Made by a program: the position numbers and the translations under genes | Origin: Gemmatimonadaceae bacterium | Lineage (GTDB): Bacteria > Gemmatimonadota > Gemmatimonadetes > Gemmatimonadales > Gemmatimonadaceae | Assembly (NCBI GenBank): GCA_036496605.1 | Contig: DASXKV010000008.1 | Span: forward strand, 1-64,000 | Reading direction: 5' to 3' | DNA length: 64,000 bases | The notes under the pieces: generated by a model | The model's input: only the letters and a program-made list of their open reading frames with translations | Told to the model about the DNA's origin: nothing | Database searches by the model: none | Shown here: positions 54,351 to 62,685 of the stretch, piece after piece | Position numbering within the stretch: the first letter of the stretch is position 1 | Layout of the letters: each line of letters begins with the position of its first letter

Positions 54351-55490
54351 ATGGAGCTGAAGAAGGTTCTCGAGACTCTCAGAGCGAATGCGGCGCAGTA
54401 CGTACGTGCCTTTGCTGAGATTCTGACTTCTCCGCGTCTGTACTTCGTGCCCGAGACGCGAGAGTCAAACTCGGGAGCGGAGCCGCAGGTCGTCGGTGCC
54501 GAGGGTCCGAACCAGAAAGAAAAGACGCTGTCGAATGCGAACCTGCTGGTGTTTGGCGCGATCAGCGTGTTTCTGGGATCCGCCGTTTGGCAGTATTTGC
54601 TGGGGAGAGAAGATTCGCTCCCGCTGGCAGGGCGCGTTGCGATCGTTTTGGTGCTCTGGTGCCTGATCGGTGCGGGCGCACATGTCGTTTGTCGAATCGT
54701 AGGTGGCAAAGGCTCGGCGATTGATACTTTAGCCGGAACGATTCAGACGCTCGCCGTGACGTACGTGATAGGGACGCTGCTGACGCTCCTCCTGGTCGGG
54801 AAGACGCTCGGCGCTAGGCCACAGCTGCTCTATGCGGCGATTCAGTGTGCTCTACTGCTTGCGCTCCTGCCTCCAATCCTGGGCCGCATTCATCGCCTAA
54901 CGCGGTCTCGCGCCGCAGGGCTCCTGGTAGTGCCACTTTTTGCAAGCGCCTTGAGTTTCCTGGTATGGAATGGTAGGCTGGGAGCACCGCGAGCAACTTC
55001 GCCAGAGCTGGCCTCTGCGAGGTCGCCGGTGATGAGCCTCGCTGGCTCGCCCGAGCCAGGCCCGAGCGCTGGAGGCGATATCCTTCCAGCGCGAGGAACG
55101 GTGCCGCAACTTGGGCAAGTTTTCATTCGATACTTCCAGCCTCAAAGCGCGCAGCCTCCGCATGTGTCGTTTGTCGAAAACAAGGCCGATAGCACTCAGG
55201 TGTTCTGGTTTCCCTTGCGAGAATGCGAATCTGAGCGGAAGTGTCCTTACAGGCCCTGGTGGCGCAAAGCGGATGTGAACGTAATTGTGGTTCCAGACGA
55301 CGTCGTTGTAGGGATCATGGAGCTTCACAACACCTGCTACGGGCTTCTCAGGGTCAATCCGGACTCGGACTATTCGATGGCGTGCCAGGGGCAACGGCTG
55401 AGAGTAGTCACAGCTCCAACTACGTGGCGAAGCACGGGGCAGCCACCGAGAACGGAATGGCTCGCGGCACGCTGGCCGTTGAACCCGTAA
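54351..55490 (+). CDS. Multi-pass membrane protein with a C-terminal soluble domain, unknown
   Basis: 379 residues. Four or five membrane helices lie between about 60 and 210 (LLVFGAISVFLGSAVW, VAIVLVLWCLIGAGAHVV, TLAVTYVIGTLLTLLLV, LLALLPPILG, AGLLVVPLFASALSFLVW). The N-terminal half resembles Yip1-like domains. The C-terminal 150 residues are soluble, with four cysteines (ECESERKC, CYG, CQG). Codon choice is less GC-rich than in neighbours, which hints at transfer. It converges on the DUF2911 gene. Function not recognised. Confidence 0.6.
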   Translation: MELKKVLETLRANAAQYVRAFAEILTSPRLYFVPETRESNSGAEPQVVGAEGPNQKEKTLSNANLLVFGAISVFLGSAVWQYLLGREDSLPLAGRVAIVLVLWCLIGAGAHVVCRIVGGKGSAIDTLAGTIQTLAVTYVIGTLLTLLLVGKTLGARPQLLYAAIQCALLLALLPPILGRIHRLTRSRAAGLLVVPLFASALSFLVWNGRLGAPRATSPELASARSPVMSLAGSPEPGPSAGGDILPARGTVPQLGQVFIRYFQPQSAQPPHVSFVENKADSTQVFWFPLRECESERKCPYRPWWRKADVNVIVVPDDVVVGIMELHNTCYGLLRVNPDSDYSMACQGQRLRVVTAPTTWRSTGQPPRTEWLAARWPLNP

Positions 55491-55514
55491 GGCGACGCGA
55501 TCAGCTGCTGAAAT

Positions 55515-56726
55515 TCACGCGGGCTTGTGGCCGGCTGCTACCACGATCGGTGCCGTCCAGCGAAACGGTCCCCACTCGATCGCGAGCGTCCCGCGCTTGT
55601 CGTCGGCACCAACGATGGAGATCGTGAAGCGCTCGACCGGTGCGCTCGGTGTCTCCGTGTGCATGCGCGCCATGCCGAGGTCGCGCGCGCCGTCGTACTC
55701 GGTACCCCACTGGCCGCTCTGCTTATTGACGATCAGGTCCGCATCGCCGGTGGTGCGTGGAACGGTCCACAACGTATAGGTGCCCGGCGGTACCGCGATC
55801 CCGGCGAGCGTGATCGGTGTTGACGTCGTGAACTGTGTCGCGGCGTTCGCTCCCGTGCGCCACACATAGTCGAACGGCACGACGCCGCCGAGCAGTTTCC
55901 GCCCGCGCGCGAGCGGACGCCCGTAGTCGACGGCGAAAGTGGCGGCGCCGATTCGCGCGCGCGCCGTGTCTCGAACGCTCAATTGCTTCAGGCCGTTTTT
56001 CGCCTCGAGCGCCGCGAATTGCGCACCGATCGCCTGCACGTTCGCCGGTTCGCTGAGGCGCGTGACGTCCACTTTGTACGTCGTTCGCGCGCCGGAGTAG
56101 GTGAGCAGGCGATGGCTCGAGTCGAGCGTCGCCTCGCCGACGCCGGAGAGCCAATCGTGCCATACCTCCGCCTTGTTGCCTGGCAAGCGGCGTACGGTTG
56201 CGTGTCCCAGCGGGAAGCGGTCGAACTCGCGGTCGATGTAGAGTTGCCGGAGCGGCACGGTGTCGGCAGCGGGTGTGGTCGCTGCCGGCGGTCGTGCGAG
56301 TGCCGCCGCGAAATAGAGCTCGTACAGGCTGTACATCTGCGGCACATGCGCCACGACGGGCTCACCGCCGTGCGCGAACGCCCAGCGCGTGAAGTCTGCG
56401 CTGTCGCGCTTCGTCATGATCACGGAATCGCGAGTCACGTCAGCGATGACGTGCCGCTCGCGCGTATTTGCGAGCTCGCTCGGCGTCGTGATGTCCATCT
56501 CCAGGTGGCGGATGCCGCCGTCGGATGCGAGCGTGATGTTCGCATGCCGCTGCCGCACGCGCGGGAATCGGTCGACGCCGTCGATGGTCAGCGTGTTTCC
56601 CCGCCGCACCACATTCTCGACAGAGATAGTATCGTTGCCGAGTCGCGTGATGAATCCGAAGCGTTCGGGGGCCTGGCTTCGGCCGCAGCCCGCGAGTGCG
56701 AGAAAAGCAAGGATGAATCGTCTCAT
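55515..56726 (-). CDS. DUF2911 lipoprotein
   Basis: 403 residues. The lipobox LAGC ends a short signal peptide (MRRFILAFLALAGC), so the protein is a lipoprotein. The C-terminal domain (about 245-395) matches DUF2911: AVDYGRPLARGRKLLGGVVP, IAVPPGTYTLWTVP and IVNKQSGQWGTEYD. The N-terminal 240 residues are strand-rich and unassigned. DUF2911 proteins are common in Bacteroidota, Gemmatimonadota and Acidobacteriota; no reaction is known. Confidence 0.85.
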   Translation of the reverse strand: MRRFILAFLALAGCGRSQAPERFGFITRLGNDTISVENVVRRGNTLTIDGVDRFPRVRQRHANITLASDGGIRHLEMDITTPSELANTRERHVIADVTRDSVIMTKRDSADFTRWAFAHGGEPVVAHVPQMYSLYELYFAAALARPPAATTPAADTVPLRQLYIDREFDRFPLGHATVRRLPGNKAEVWHDWLSGVGEATLDSSHRLLTYSGARTTYKVDVTRLSEPANVQAIGAQFAALEAKNGLKQLSVRDTARARIGAATFAVDYGRPLARGRKLLGGVVPFDYVWRTGANAATQFTTSTPITLAGIAVPPGTYTLWTVPRTTGDADLIVNKQSGQWGTEYDGARDLGMARMHTETPSAPVERFTISIVGADDKRGTLAIEWGPFRWTAPIVVAAGHKPA

Positions 56727-56815
56727 GAACTCACGTTCCCGCGCCGGCGCGCGGTACGCAAGGCGATTCAGTCAGATGTCTGTAAGGAATGCGCCGAGCC
56801 GCGCACCGAGTGCAG

Positions 56816-57946
56816 CTAGCGCAGCGCGGCGAAGAGCTCCTGCTGTCCGCGGAGTATGCGTGCCGACTCGTTAGGATTCGGCTCGAGGCTCCATTCGCCG
56901 CGCTCGTGCGTGCCGCCAAGGATGATCCCATCCTGACGCGGCATCATATAGAGATCGCCCGGGCCGATGGTGATGTAGTCCACCTCCGGCTGCGGTGCGA
57001 GCACCGTGAGCTGCCCCTTGATCGGCAAGATGTCGGGATCGTTGAACAACTTGCCCGCGGCGAGACCGGTGCAATTGACGATCACCGGCTCGCTCAATGC
57101 GACGATCGATCGTGCGTCGGCGAATTCCCGAAGTATGACATGGCCGCCGGCGATCCGAAAATCCTGCAGCACGGCCGCGAGGTAGGTCGACGGCTCGATA
57201 TGCATCGTGAGAAATCGCGACGTGTGATATCCGGGGAAGGGGCTCTCGTGCGGTGTGAGCACGGTACGTGGAAGCAGCTCTCGCAGGAATGCGGCTTCCC
57301 ATGCGCCCGCGGCGCCGCTGGACGTCGCCGACGGCGACGAGATCGAATAGTTCTCGCGCCAGCCGATGCCGTACTTCGCGCCCACGAGATTCTGGTAATA
57401 CCGATATGCGAATCGCGAGGCGCGCACGAATTGCGTCTCGAACAACGGCGTTACGAGCTCGGAGTCGACGACGGTGACCGGCGACCACTGCGCTCCCGCG
57501 ATGTTCGACGTGGTGTTCGGCGGCAAGTCGCGCGCATAGATCGTTACGCTGAAGCCGCGATCCTGGAGCAAGCGAGCGGTCGCGAGGCCCACTGCGCCGC
57601 ATCCGATGACCGCTGCCTGGCGCAGCGTGGCTGCAAGCGCGAGCTCGGCGGCCATGTCCGCCGTACCCCACGACAGCGACACGCCGCCGCCGCCGTGGCC
57701 ATAATTGTGAATGAGCAGCTTCTCGTCGACTGAATCCGCTCGGACGAGAAACCCCGTCCGCCGGTAAGGCCGCAGCCCGACGACTTGCCGGATCACTCGA
57801 TCCTGCGATACACGAACCGGCGCCAAGCGTCGCCGTGTGGCGCGGCGCGACTCGCTCGCGCCGCGCAACGCCGTACAGCCGCCTAACGTCTGCGCCCCGC
57901 AGGCGAATGCGATCCACTTGAGCGCGGTGCGCCGTGATACCGTCAC
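56816..57946 (-). CDS. Tat-exported FAD-dependent amine/D-amino-acid oxidase-like protein
   Basis: 376 residues from GTG 57946. The N terminus SRRTALKWIAFACGAQTLGG followed by Cys suggests a Tat signal with a lipobox, so it may be a lipid-anchored periplasmic enzyme. The DAO fold shows a Rossmann motif AAVIGCGAVGLATARLLQDR, NIAGAQWSPV, VNCTGLAAGKLF, PIKGQLTVLAP and ILGGTHERGEW. This resembles D-amino-acid or D-aspartate oxidases. The GxGxxG is shifted well into the protein (about 115) because about 80 residues precede it. Confidence 0.8.
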   Translation of the reverse strand: MTVSRRTALKWIAFACGAQTLGGCTALRGASESRRATRRRLAPVRVSQDRVIRQVVGLRPYRRTGFLVRADSVDEKLLIHNYGHGGGGVSLSWGTADMAAELALAATLRQAAVIGCGAVGLATARLLQDRGFSVTIYARDLPPNTTSNIAGAQWSPVTVVDSELVTPLFETQFVRASRFAYRYYQNLVGAKYGIGWRENYSISSPSATSSGAAGAWEAAFLRELLPRTVLTPHESPFPGYHTSRFLTMHIEPSTYLAAVLQDFRIAGGHVILREFADARSIVALSEPVIVNCTGLAAGKLFNDPDILPIKGQLTVLAPQPEVDYITIGPGDLYMMPRQDGIILGGTHERGEWSLEPNPNESARILRGQQELFAALR

Positions 57947-58072
57947 GGAATTGGCAATCCGTATGTCGTGTCGATGGTCTCCAACCTTTGCCGTTGGCAG
58001 AACGAGCGCAAGATCTCACCCCGAGCGATGCGAAACTGCAACTCGCACCGCCCGGGGCAGACCCGCGTGCGA

Positions 58073-58651
58073 TCAAAACAGAATCCCGAAGCTCACCGGT
58101 ACCGACTGAATCGACTTGAGATTCGTCGCTCCGTGCTGCGTGTAGACGTTCTGCACGCGTCCCTCGACGAACGCGGAGAGGCGCCCGATGTTGATCGCCA
58201 AACCCGCTCCACCGTCCAAGCCAAAGTTGAATTGCGACGTCGAGGTGGACTGGCCGCTTGGCGCCGTCAACGAGTTCATGACGTTGAAACCGCCAAGTCC
58301 GGCAAGCAGATAGGGGCGCACCGGCCCGGGCACAAGGTCGATTTGCGTGCCGGCAACGCCGCCAAGGATGTTGCTCGAACCGGTTTGCGACGCCTGAAGC
58401 GCCTGGGCCAGATCGAAATGTTGATAGCCCAGATTCAGCCGGAGCGGGAATCCGCCCAGGTTCACCAACAGAAAGCCCTGTCCCTGCACGCCAGTCTTGA
58501 ACGCATTGCGCGCGTTGGCGGTGGGGACGACGACGCCCCCGGCGAAGCCGACTCGAACGAGGTGCTGGTCGGACATCTGGGCCCGAAGGCTCTCGGCCTG
58601 GATCAACAGGATCGACGAGAGCGCGAGCTGAAGAGCGAGAGACGTCCTCAT
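58073..58651 (-). CDS. Small outer-membrane beta-barrel protein
   Basis: 192 residues; start supported by GGAGG seven bases upstream. A signal peptide ends near AESLRA-QMSDQ. The rest alternates hydrophobic and polar residues in eight to ten strands (LVRVGFAGGVVVPTANARNA, FLLVNLGGFPLRLNLGYQHF) and ends VPVSFGILF with a terminal Phe, as expected for Bam-dependent barrels. It resembles the OmpW/OmpX-like barrels frequent in Gemmatimonadota. Ligand unknown. Confidence 0.8.
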   Translation of the reverse strand: MRTSLALQLALSSILLIQAESLRAQMSDQHLVRVGFAGGVVVPTANARNAFKTGVQGQGFLLVNLGGFPLRLNLGYQHFDLAQALQASQTGSSNILGGVAGTQIDLVPGPVRPYLLAGLGGFNVMNSLTAPSGQSTSTSQFNFGLDGGAGLAINIGRLSAFVEGRVQNVYTQHGATNLKSIQSVPVSFGILF

Positions 58652-58703
58652 GGTGCCATCCTCCGTTGTGAGTGCGGCGGATGGTACGCAGCGAAGATCA
58701 GCG

Positions 58704-59039
58704 CTACCTCACGCGCAAATCATCTCGCGTGATTTCGGGGATTGGGAGCGACTCACTGCTGACGGCAAATCGTTCCCGAGCGAGATCGGCAACGCGATCG
58801 CGCAGCTCGGGCGATGGCTTCTCGGCGCTGTAGAGATACGCGATGATCGATCGCGGGACGGCATCGTCGAAAATGCACCAGCGCGCGAGCCGCTGGCCGT
58901 CGATCGCGAGGCTGGAGCCGTTGCCATGTAGCGTCATCGCGCGTAGCCCGCGCTGACTGGTGTAGATCCAACACTCGGACATCACCCGGCGTGCTTCAGC
59001 GTAGTCCTGCGACGCGACGGCAATATTGGCAGGCTCCAT
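58704..59039 (-). CDS. Hypothetical protein
   Basis: 111 residues from ATG 59039. It starts MEPANIAVASQDYAEARRVM and contains IYTSQRGLRAMTLHGNGSSL and ARWCIFDDAVPRSIIAYLYS. A mixed alpha/beta protein is likely; no family is recognised. It is the only frame with normal codon use in this stretch. It lies between a barrel gene and the terminator of the rad52-like operon. Confidence 0.5.
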   Translation of the reverse strand: MEPANIAVASQDYAEARRVMSECWIYTSQRGLRAMTLHGNGSSLAIDGQRLARWCIFDDAVPRSIIAYLYSAEKPSPELRDRVADLARERFAVSSESLPIPEITRDDLRVR

Positions 59040-59130
59040 GTGCGCTCCGATGACACGGGAGGACGTAGGCGTCGTCCTCGTGTCCAAATATCGGACGCGC
59101 ACGGAGAATGTTGAGCGCGCTCTGAGCGGT

Positions 59131-59160
59131 AAAGGGCGGGAACTCGCTTCCCGCCCTTCA
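59131..59160 (-). terminator. Terminator after the rad52-like gene
   Basis: AAGGGCGGGAA (59132-59142) and TTCCCGCCCTT (59148-59158) form a perfect 11-bp stem with a 5-base loop, 8 bases after the stop codon of the leftward rad52-like gene. On the - strand it is followed by only a short T run. Confidence 0.65.
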
Positions 59161-59166
59161 CCAGAA

Positions 59167-59991
59167 TCAGAACGGAACCGTGTCCGTCTCGGTTTTCGTC
59201 GGCTCACTCTCCGACGCGAGCTGGAACTCGCTCTCGCTCGCTCCGGCATCCGCGCGTTGAGCTGCCTTGGCGGGCCAGATCACGCCGTCGCAGGAACGAT
59301 TGCGACACTTGTAATCCGGCGCCTTCGGATTGCGCTTCGAAAGACGGTTGTCCCACATGCGACCACCGCACTTCGGACAGCTCGGTTCGTCCAGCGCGAG
59401 CGGCCCCGTCGCCGGGCCGGGAAACGTTGTCTCTACGTGGACAGACTCGGTCGACGTCTCTTCGGTCTGCTCGGCGCGCCGGCGCTCGCGTGCCTCGAGG
59501 CGCGCCACGCGTCGCGCGTAAGCCGCCGCAGGGTCATCGAGCGGCTTTGCATAACGACCGTCGCCGTCGACCTGCACCCAGTTCTGCTCGAAGCCGTAGA
59601 GCTCGTGCGCGATGCCAAAGCGTACCGCGGCGCGCTTGAACGCATCCGTCGCCGCGGACTTGTAATCGCGTCCCGTTCCCACGTCCTCACGAATGACGCC
59701 GAGAATCTGCAGACGCGCCTTGAAGGAGCAGGTCTGCTCTCCGTTCTCATCCTGTCCGGCAAGAGTCGGTAACAGCTCGAGCGTGAGGTCCCACTCTCCG
59801 GGAACGACGCCGTCCAGCCGCTCGCGAACCGTGTTCGCGTCGATGTACGCGACAAACCGCGCGACGAATTTCCCATCGCGCAGGACCGGTTTGCCGTCCT
59901 GCCGCCAGGAGATCACGCCCGCGGGCAGGGGCGCGGAAAGCTTCGACCAGATGTCCATCTTTTCCATGTGTGTCTCGTGTCGAGCGATCAT
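59167..59991 (-). CDS. Rad52/Rad22-like single-strand annealing protein with zinc ribbon
   Basis: 274 residues from ATG 59991; ATG 59967 is an alternative. The Rad52-family core is VGTGRDYKSAATDAFKRAAV, then RFGIAHELYGFEQNWVQVD, preceded by LTLELLPTLAGQDENGEQTC. A linker (about 160-205) leads to a C-terminal four-Cys zinc ribbon: CPKCGGRMWDN and YKCRNRSCDGVIW. It resembles phage and DdrA-like bacterial annealing proteins, but a fused ribbon is unusual in those I know. It is coupled (ATGA) to a small Cys/His protein and controlled by an operator-rich promoter. Confidence 0.83.
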   Translation of the reverse strand: MIARHETHMEKMDIWSKLSAPLPAGVISWRQDGKPVLRDGKFVARFVAYIDANTVRERLDGVVPGEWDLTLELLPTLAGQDENGEQTCSFKARLQILGVIREDVGTGRDYKSAATDAFKRAAVRFGIAHELYGFEQNWVQVDGDGRYAKPLDDPAAAYARRVARLEARERRRAEQTEETSTESVHVETTFPGPATGPLALDEPSCPKCGGRMWDNRLSKRNPKAPDYKCRNRSCDGVIWPAKAAQRADAGASESEFQLASESEPTKTETDTVPF

Positions 59992-60383
59992 GCTCTCATC
60001 CCACCGTTGTTGGTTCGTCCACTGTGCTGCCTGTCAGCCATTCCAACCCGTTGCGCTTGTCCAACCGCCGGACATGCGACGCCGTGCTCGCAGTACCATC
60101 CGTGTCTTCGATCCAGAAAGACGAGGTGGGCTTTGGCCGCCCCGTCCGCCGTCTCATCGACGCGAAATAACCGCTCGACCGACGTACCCTGTCCGCACTT
60201 CTCCTGCGCGTTGAGCTCCTTCACCCGAAACTGCGCCGCCAGCTTCTTCGCCACGGCCGGCTTCGGTTTGGCGCGGCTGCGCCCGCGATCGCTCGGTCTG
60301 CTTCCTCCGCGAGCGCCGGTCTTGCGATCGGGCTTCCGCTTTTGACGCTTGTTGCTCTGCCCCGATTTGTTGACTCGCGACAC
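59988..60383 (-). CDS. Small basic Cys/His protein coupled to the rad52-like gene
   Basis: 131 residues from GTG 60383, chosen because AGGAG lies about 6 bases upstream; ATG 60398 is an alternative. The N-terminal 55 residues are very basic (NKRQKRKPDRKTGARGG). A compact region follows with EKCGQGTSVERLFRVDE, then HLVFLDRRHGWYCEHGVACP, offering Cys and His ligands for a metal. The stop overlaps the rad52-like start by ATGA, which supports both genes. No known family is recognised; a DNA-binding accessory role is inferred from charge and position. Confidence 0.65.
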   Translation of the reverse strand: MSRVNKSGQSNKRQKRKPDRKTGARGGSRPSDRGRSRAKPKPAVAKKLAAQFRVKELNAQEKCGQGTSVERLFRVDETADGAAKAHLVFLDRRHGWYCEHGVACPAVGQAQRVGMADRQHSGRTNNGGMRA

Positions 60384-60395
60384 CGCAACTCCTAT

Positions 60396-60469
60396 CATCT
60401 GTTACAGATGTAAGTATTGTTCGGGGTTCGTTCGGTATCATATTATAGAGGGCGTGTTACAAATGTCAA
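60396..60469. promoter_or_regulatory. Divergent promoters and paired operators of the rad52-like operon
   Basis: On the - strand TTGACA (60469-60464), a 16-base spacer and TATAAT (60447-60442) are perfect consensus boxes. On the + strand TTGTTC (60417-60422) and TATTAT (60441-60446) share the same -10 region. Box 1 is the perfect dyad CATCTGTTACAGATG (60396-60410); box 2, TGTTACAAATGT (60455-60466), lies between the - strand boxes and covers the regulator's start codon. Binding at both would repress both genes. Confidence 0.72.
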
Positions 60470-60960
60470 CCCGCCGAAAACGATCACAGGCAGACGCCCT
60501 CGGCTTCCCCGATCTGACGCCACTCGGAAAGCACATCGAAGTGCTTCGCATCGGACGAGGCCTTTCGAAACAGCGCCTCGCTCGCTTTGCCAGCACCTCA
60601 CGCCAGCAGATCTGGCGAGTGATGACGGGCAAGGCGGAGCTCACCGATTCGCTGCGGCAGCGGTTGGCCCACGCGCTTCAGGTGGCGACCTCCGAGTTAT
60701 CTCCGAACGCCAGCTCCCTCCCGAACGTTCGCGGCGCAACGACGCGAAACGCGCCGAGCATCGGTATCTCGCTCGAGACATATCTGGCGGCGCCAGCGCT
60801 CGCCGAGCGAACTCTGCGCACACTGCCTAACGGCGAAGCGGGACGCGAGCTCAAGCGGGCAATCCTCACCGCGCTCGAAGACCTCGCGATACAACATCAC
60901 ATCGCGCTGCCGGCGGAGTTTTTCGATCTCCGTCGTCGCGTCCTTACCGACGAGCTGTAA
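60463..60960 (+). CDS. XRE-type helix-turn-helix regulator
   Basis: 165 residues from ATG 60463. The N-terminal helix-turn-helix (about 23-80) reads LGKHIEVLRIGRGLSKQRLA, then RFASTSRQQIWRVMTGKAEL. The C-terminal 80 residues are mainly helical (SIGISLETYLAAPALAERTL) with no known ligand domain. It is divergent from the small Cys/His-rad52-like operon and its start codon lies in an operator copy, so it probably represses both directions. The absence of a LexA-type Ser-Lys protease pair means induction by RecA is not supported. Confidence 0.8.
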   Translation: MSTRRKRSQADALGFPDLTPLGKHIEVLRIGRGLSKQRLARFASTSRQQIWRVMTGKAELTDSLRQRLAHALQVATSELSPNASSLPNVRGATTRNAPSIGISLETYLAAPALAERTLRTLPNGEAGRELKRAILTALEDLAIQHHIALPAEFFDLRRRVLTDEL

Positions 60961-61025
60961 GGTGTCCTCGAGGCTGGCGCGCCTTGTGCACGAACCGCGC
61001 TGACATCCCTCGAGCGAGCGCACCG

Positions 61026-61583
61026 ATGGAAACTGGAATCGATTTTCTGAGGACTCAAGTCGACAACGCCGTCGCGCAACATGACGCGTTTCTTCGCGCC
61101 GTCGTCGATCACGAGTCGCAAGCCCAGGATGCACGCTTTCGAGATCTCTGTGCGCGCCACATTCCGCGGATGCGCGAGCATCAGCGCATGCTCGACGATT
61201 TCCAGCGGGCCATCGCCGCTCCGGTTGGACAGGGGAGTCCGCTCGACAACATTGGCGGCGCGCTGAAACGCGCCGCTGGAACGGCATTCGGAATGGCGAG
61301 AGAGTTGGCAGATGCTCCGCGCCAGAGCGATTACGCGCGCCTCGTTGGCGATATCGTGATGGCTCGTCAGGCGGAAGACACCTTCAAAACGTTCCGTGAT
61401 GGCGGTCGACAGCTCGGCATTCAACAGCTCGCCGATCTCGGCGCCGTTGGTGAGCGGCATCACGATGACTACGTCAATGAAGCGAATCATCTCGTGCAAC
61501 AGATGTTCGTGGAAAATGCACGTGGCGCGGAGCACGTCATTGCATCGTCGACGACGCGGTCCCACGACGTGGGCGCACCGTGA
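61026..61583 (+). CDS. Ferritin-like helical protein, unknown
   Basis: 185 residues from ATG 61026. Helices with HDAFLRAVVDHESQAQDARF, RMREHQRMLDDFQRAIAA and GERHHDDYVNEANHLVQQMF place Glu, Asp and His residues at regular spacing, like DUF892/ferritin-like bundles. No clear di-iron ExxH pair is visible, so metal binding is uncertain. It stands alone between the regulator and the M20 gene. Confidence 0.55.
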   Translation: METGIDFLRTQVDNAVAQHDAFLRAVVDHESQAQDARFRDLCARHIPRMREHQRMLDDFQRAIAAPVGQGSPLDNIGGALKRAAGTAFGMARELADAPRQSDYARLVGDIVMARQAEDTFKTFRDGGRQLGIQQLADLGAVGERHHDDYVNEANHLVQQMFVENARGAEHVIASSTTRSHDVGAP

Positions 61584-61674
61584 GCGGTGCTTCTGACGTA
61601 GCGAAGGCTGATGTTGGAGAGCCATAGCGGTCCCGAATAGCGAAATACTACTGCCTCCGTTGATTTGGCTCTGC

Positions 61675-61687
61675 TAGCTTTTGCGTC
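61675..61687 (+). promoter_or_regulatory. Putative leaderless -10 box of the M20 gene
   Basis: TAGCTT (61675-61680) ends seven bases before ATG 61688. No Shine-Dalgarno sequence is present. No convincing -35 box is seen. Confidence 0.35.
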
Positions 61688-62683
61688 ATGACTGACGTCG
61701 TGGCGCTCGCGGCGGAGCTTCTGGCAATCGATTCATCGACCGGCGCCGAAAGTGGCGCGATCGATTTCGTGGCGCGTTGGCTGATTGCACGCGGCTGGAA
61801 TGTGAATCTTCAGGAAGTCACCCGTGGTCGAGCCAACGTCTGGGCCACTCGCGGTGGGCGCGGCGTCACCCTGTCGACGCACCTCGATACCGTACCGCCA
61901 TATCTTCCGCCGCGGCTCCAGGGTGATCGCCTCACCGGCCGTGGCGCGGCGGACGCAAAGGGAATTGCGGCCGCGATGCTGAGCGCCGCCGATCGACTCG
62001 CCCAGAGCGGGGAGGAACGCGTCGACCTCTTGTTCGTCGTTGGTGAGGAGAAGGGGTCCGACGGCGCCCGAACCGCCAATCGGCTTCCGGCGACGAGCCG
62101 CTTTCTCGTCAACGGCGAGCCGACGGAGAGCAAGCTTGCGAGCGGCGCGAAGGGCTCGCAGCGTGTAACGGTGCGCATCCGTGGCAAGCCCGCGCATTCG
62201 GCGTACGCACATCTCGGGCGCTCGGCGATCGAGCCAATGCTGGCGTTGTTGCCGACGATTCATAATCTCTCATTACCGACCGACTCTGTGCTGGGCGACA
62301 CGACGGTGAACATCGGAACGATTCGTGGCGGCACGGAGGCAAATATCGTCCCTGCCCTGTGCGAGTCGGAGGTGATGTTTCGTCTGGTTGGACCGGTCGA
62401 GCCGCTGCGCGAGATGCTCGTCGAGTGGTCACGCGGAACGGCGGAGCTGGAGTGGGGCTCATTTATCCCCGCACAGCATTTTCATACTATCAGTGGCTTC
62501 GATGTCGCTCCCGTCGCCTATACAACGGACATACCGCTCCTCAGCCGATGGGGAACGCCGCTACTCTTCGGACCCGGTTCCATTCACGTTGCGCATACGC
62601 CTGACGAGTACGTCGACGTCCGCGAGCTCCGCGCGGCCGTGGACTCGTACGATCGGATCGTCAGATCCCTCCTCGCGAGTTGA
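61688..62683 (+). CDS. M20-family deacylase (DapE/ArgE/LysK class)
   Basis: 331 residues. Metal and catalytic sites: STHLDTVPP, LTGRGAADAKGIAAAM, VVGEEKGSDGAR, NGEPTESKLASGAKGS and the C-terminal IHVAHTPDEYVDV. A dimerisation domain inserts at about 155-260 (GKPAHSAYAHLGRSAIEPML). The motif GRGAxDAKG and the short length lean to LysK/ArgE-like deacylases; the following asd and aspartokinase genes lean to DapE in lysine synthesis. Substrate is not resolved. It overlaps the next reading frame slightly. Confidence 0.85.
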   Translation: MTDVVALAAELLAIDSSTGAESGAIDFVARWLIARGWNVNLQEVTRGRANVWATRGGRGVTLSTHLDTVPPYLPPRLQGDRLTGRGAADAKGIAAAMLSAADRLAQSGEERVDLLFVVGEEKGSDGARTANRLPATSRFLVNGEPTESKLASGAKGSQRVTVRIRGKPAHSAYAHLGRSAIEPMLALLPTIHNLSLPTDSVLGDTTVNIGTIRGGTEANIVPALCESEVMFRLVGPVEPLREMLVEWSRGTAELEWGSFIPAQHFHTISGFDVAPVAYTTDIPLLSRWGTPLLFGPGSIHVAHTPDEYVDVRELRAAVDSYDRIVRSLLAS

Positions 62684-62685
62684 TT

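Noticed and set aside
59040-59249. N-terminal extension of the hypothetical gene ending at 58704
   Set aside because: The extension is Arg/Ser-rich, crosses the terminator hairpin at 59131-59160 and overlaps the rad52-like gene.
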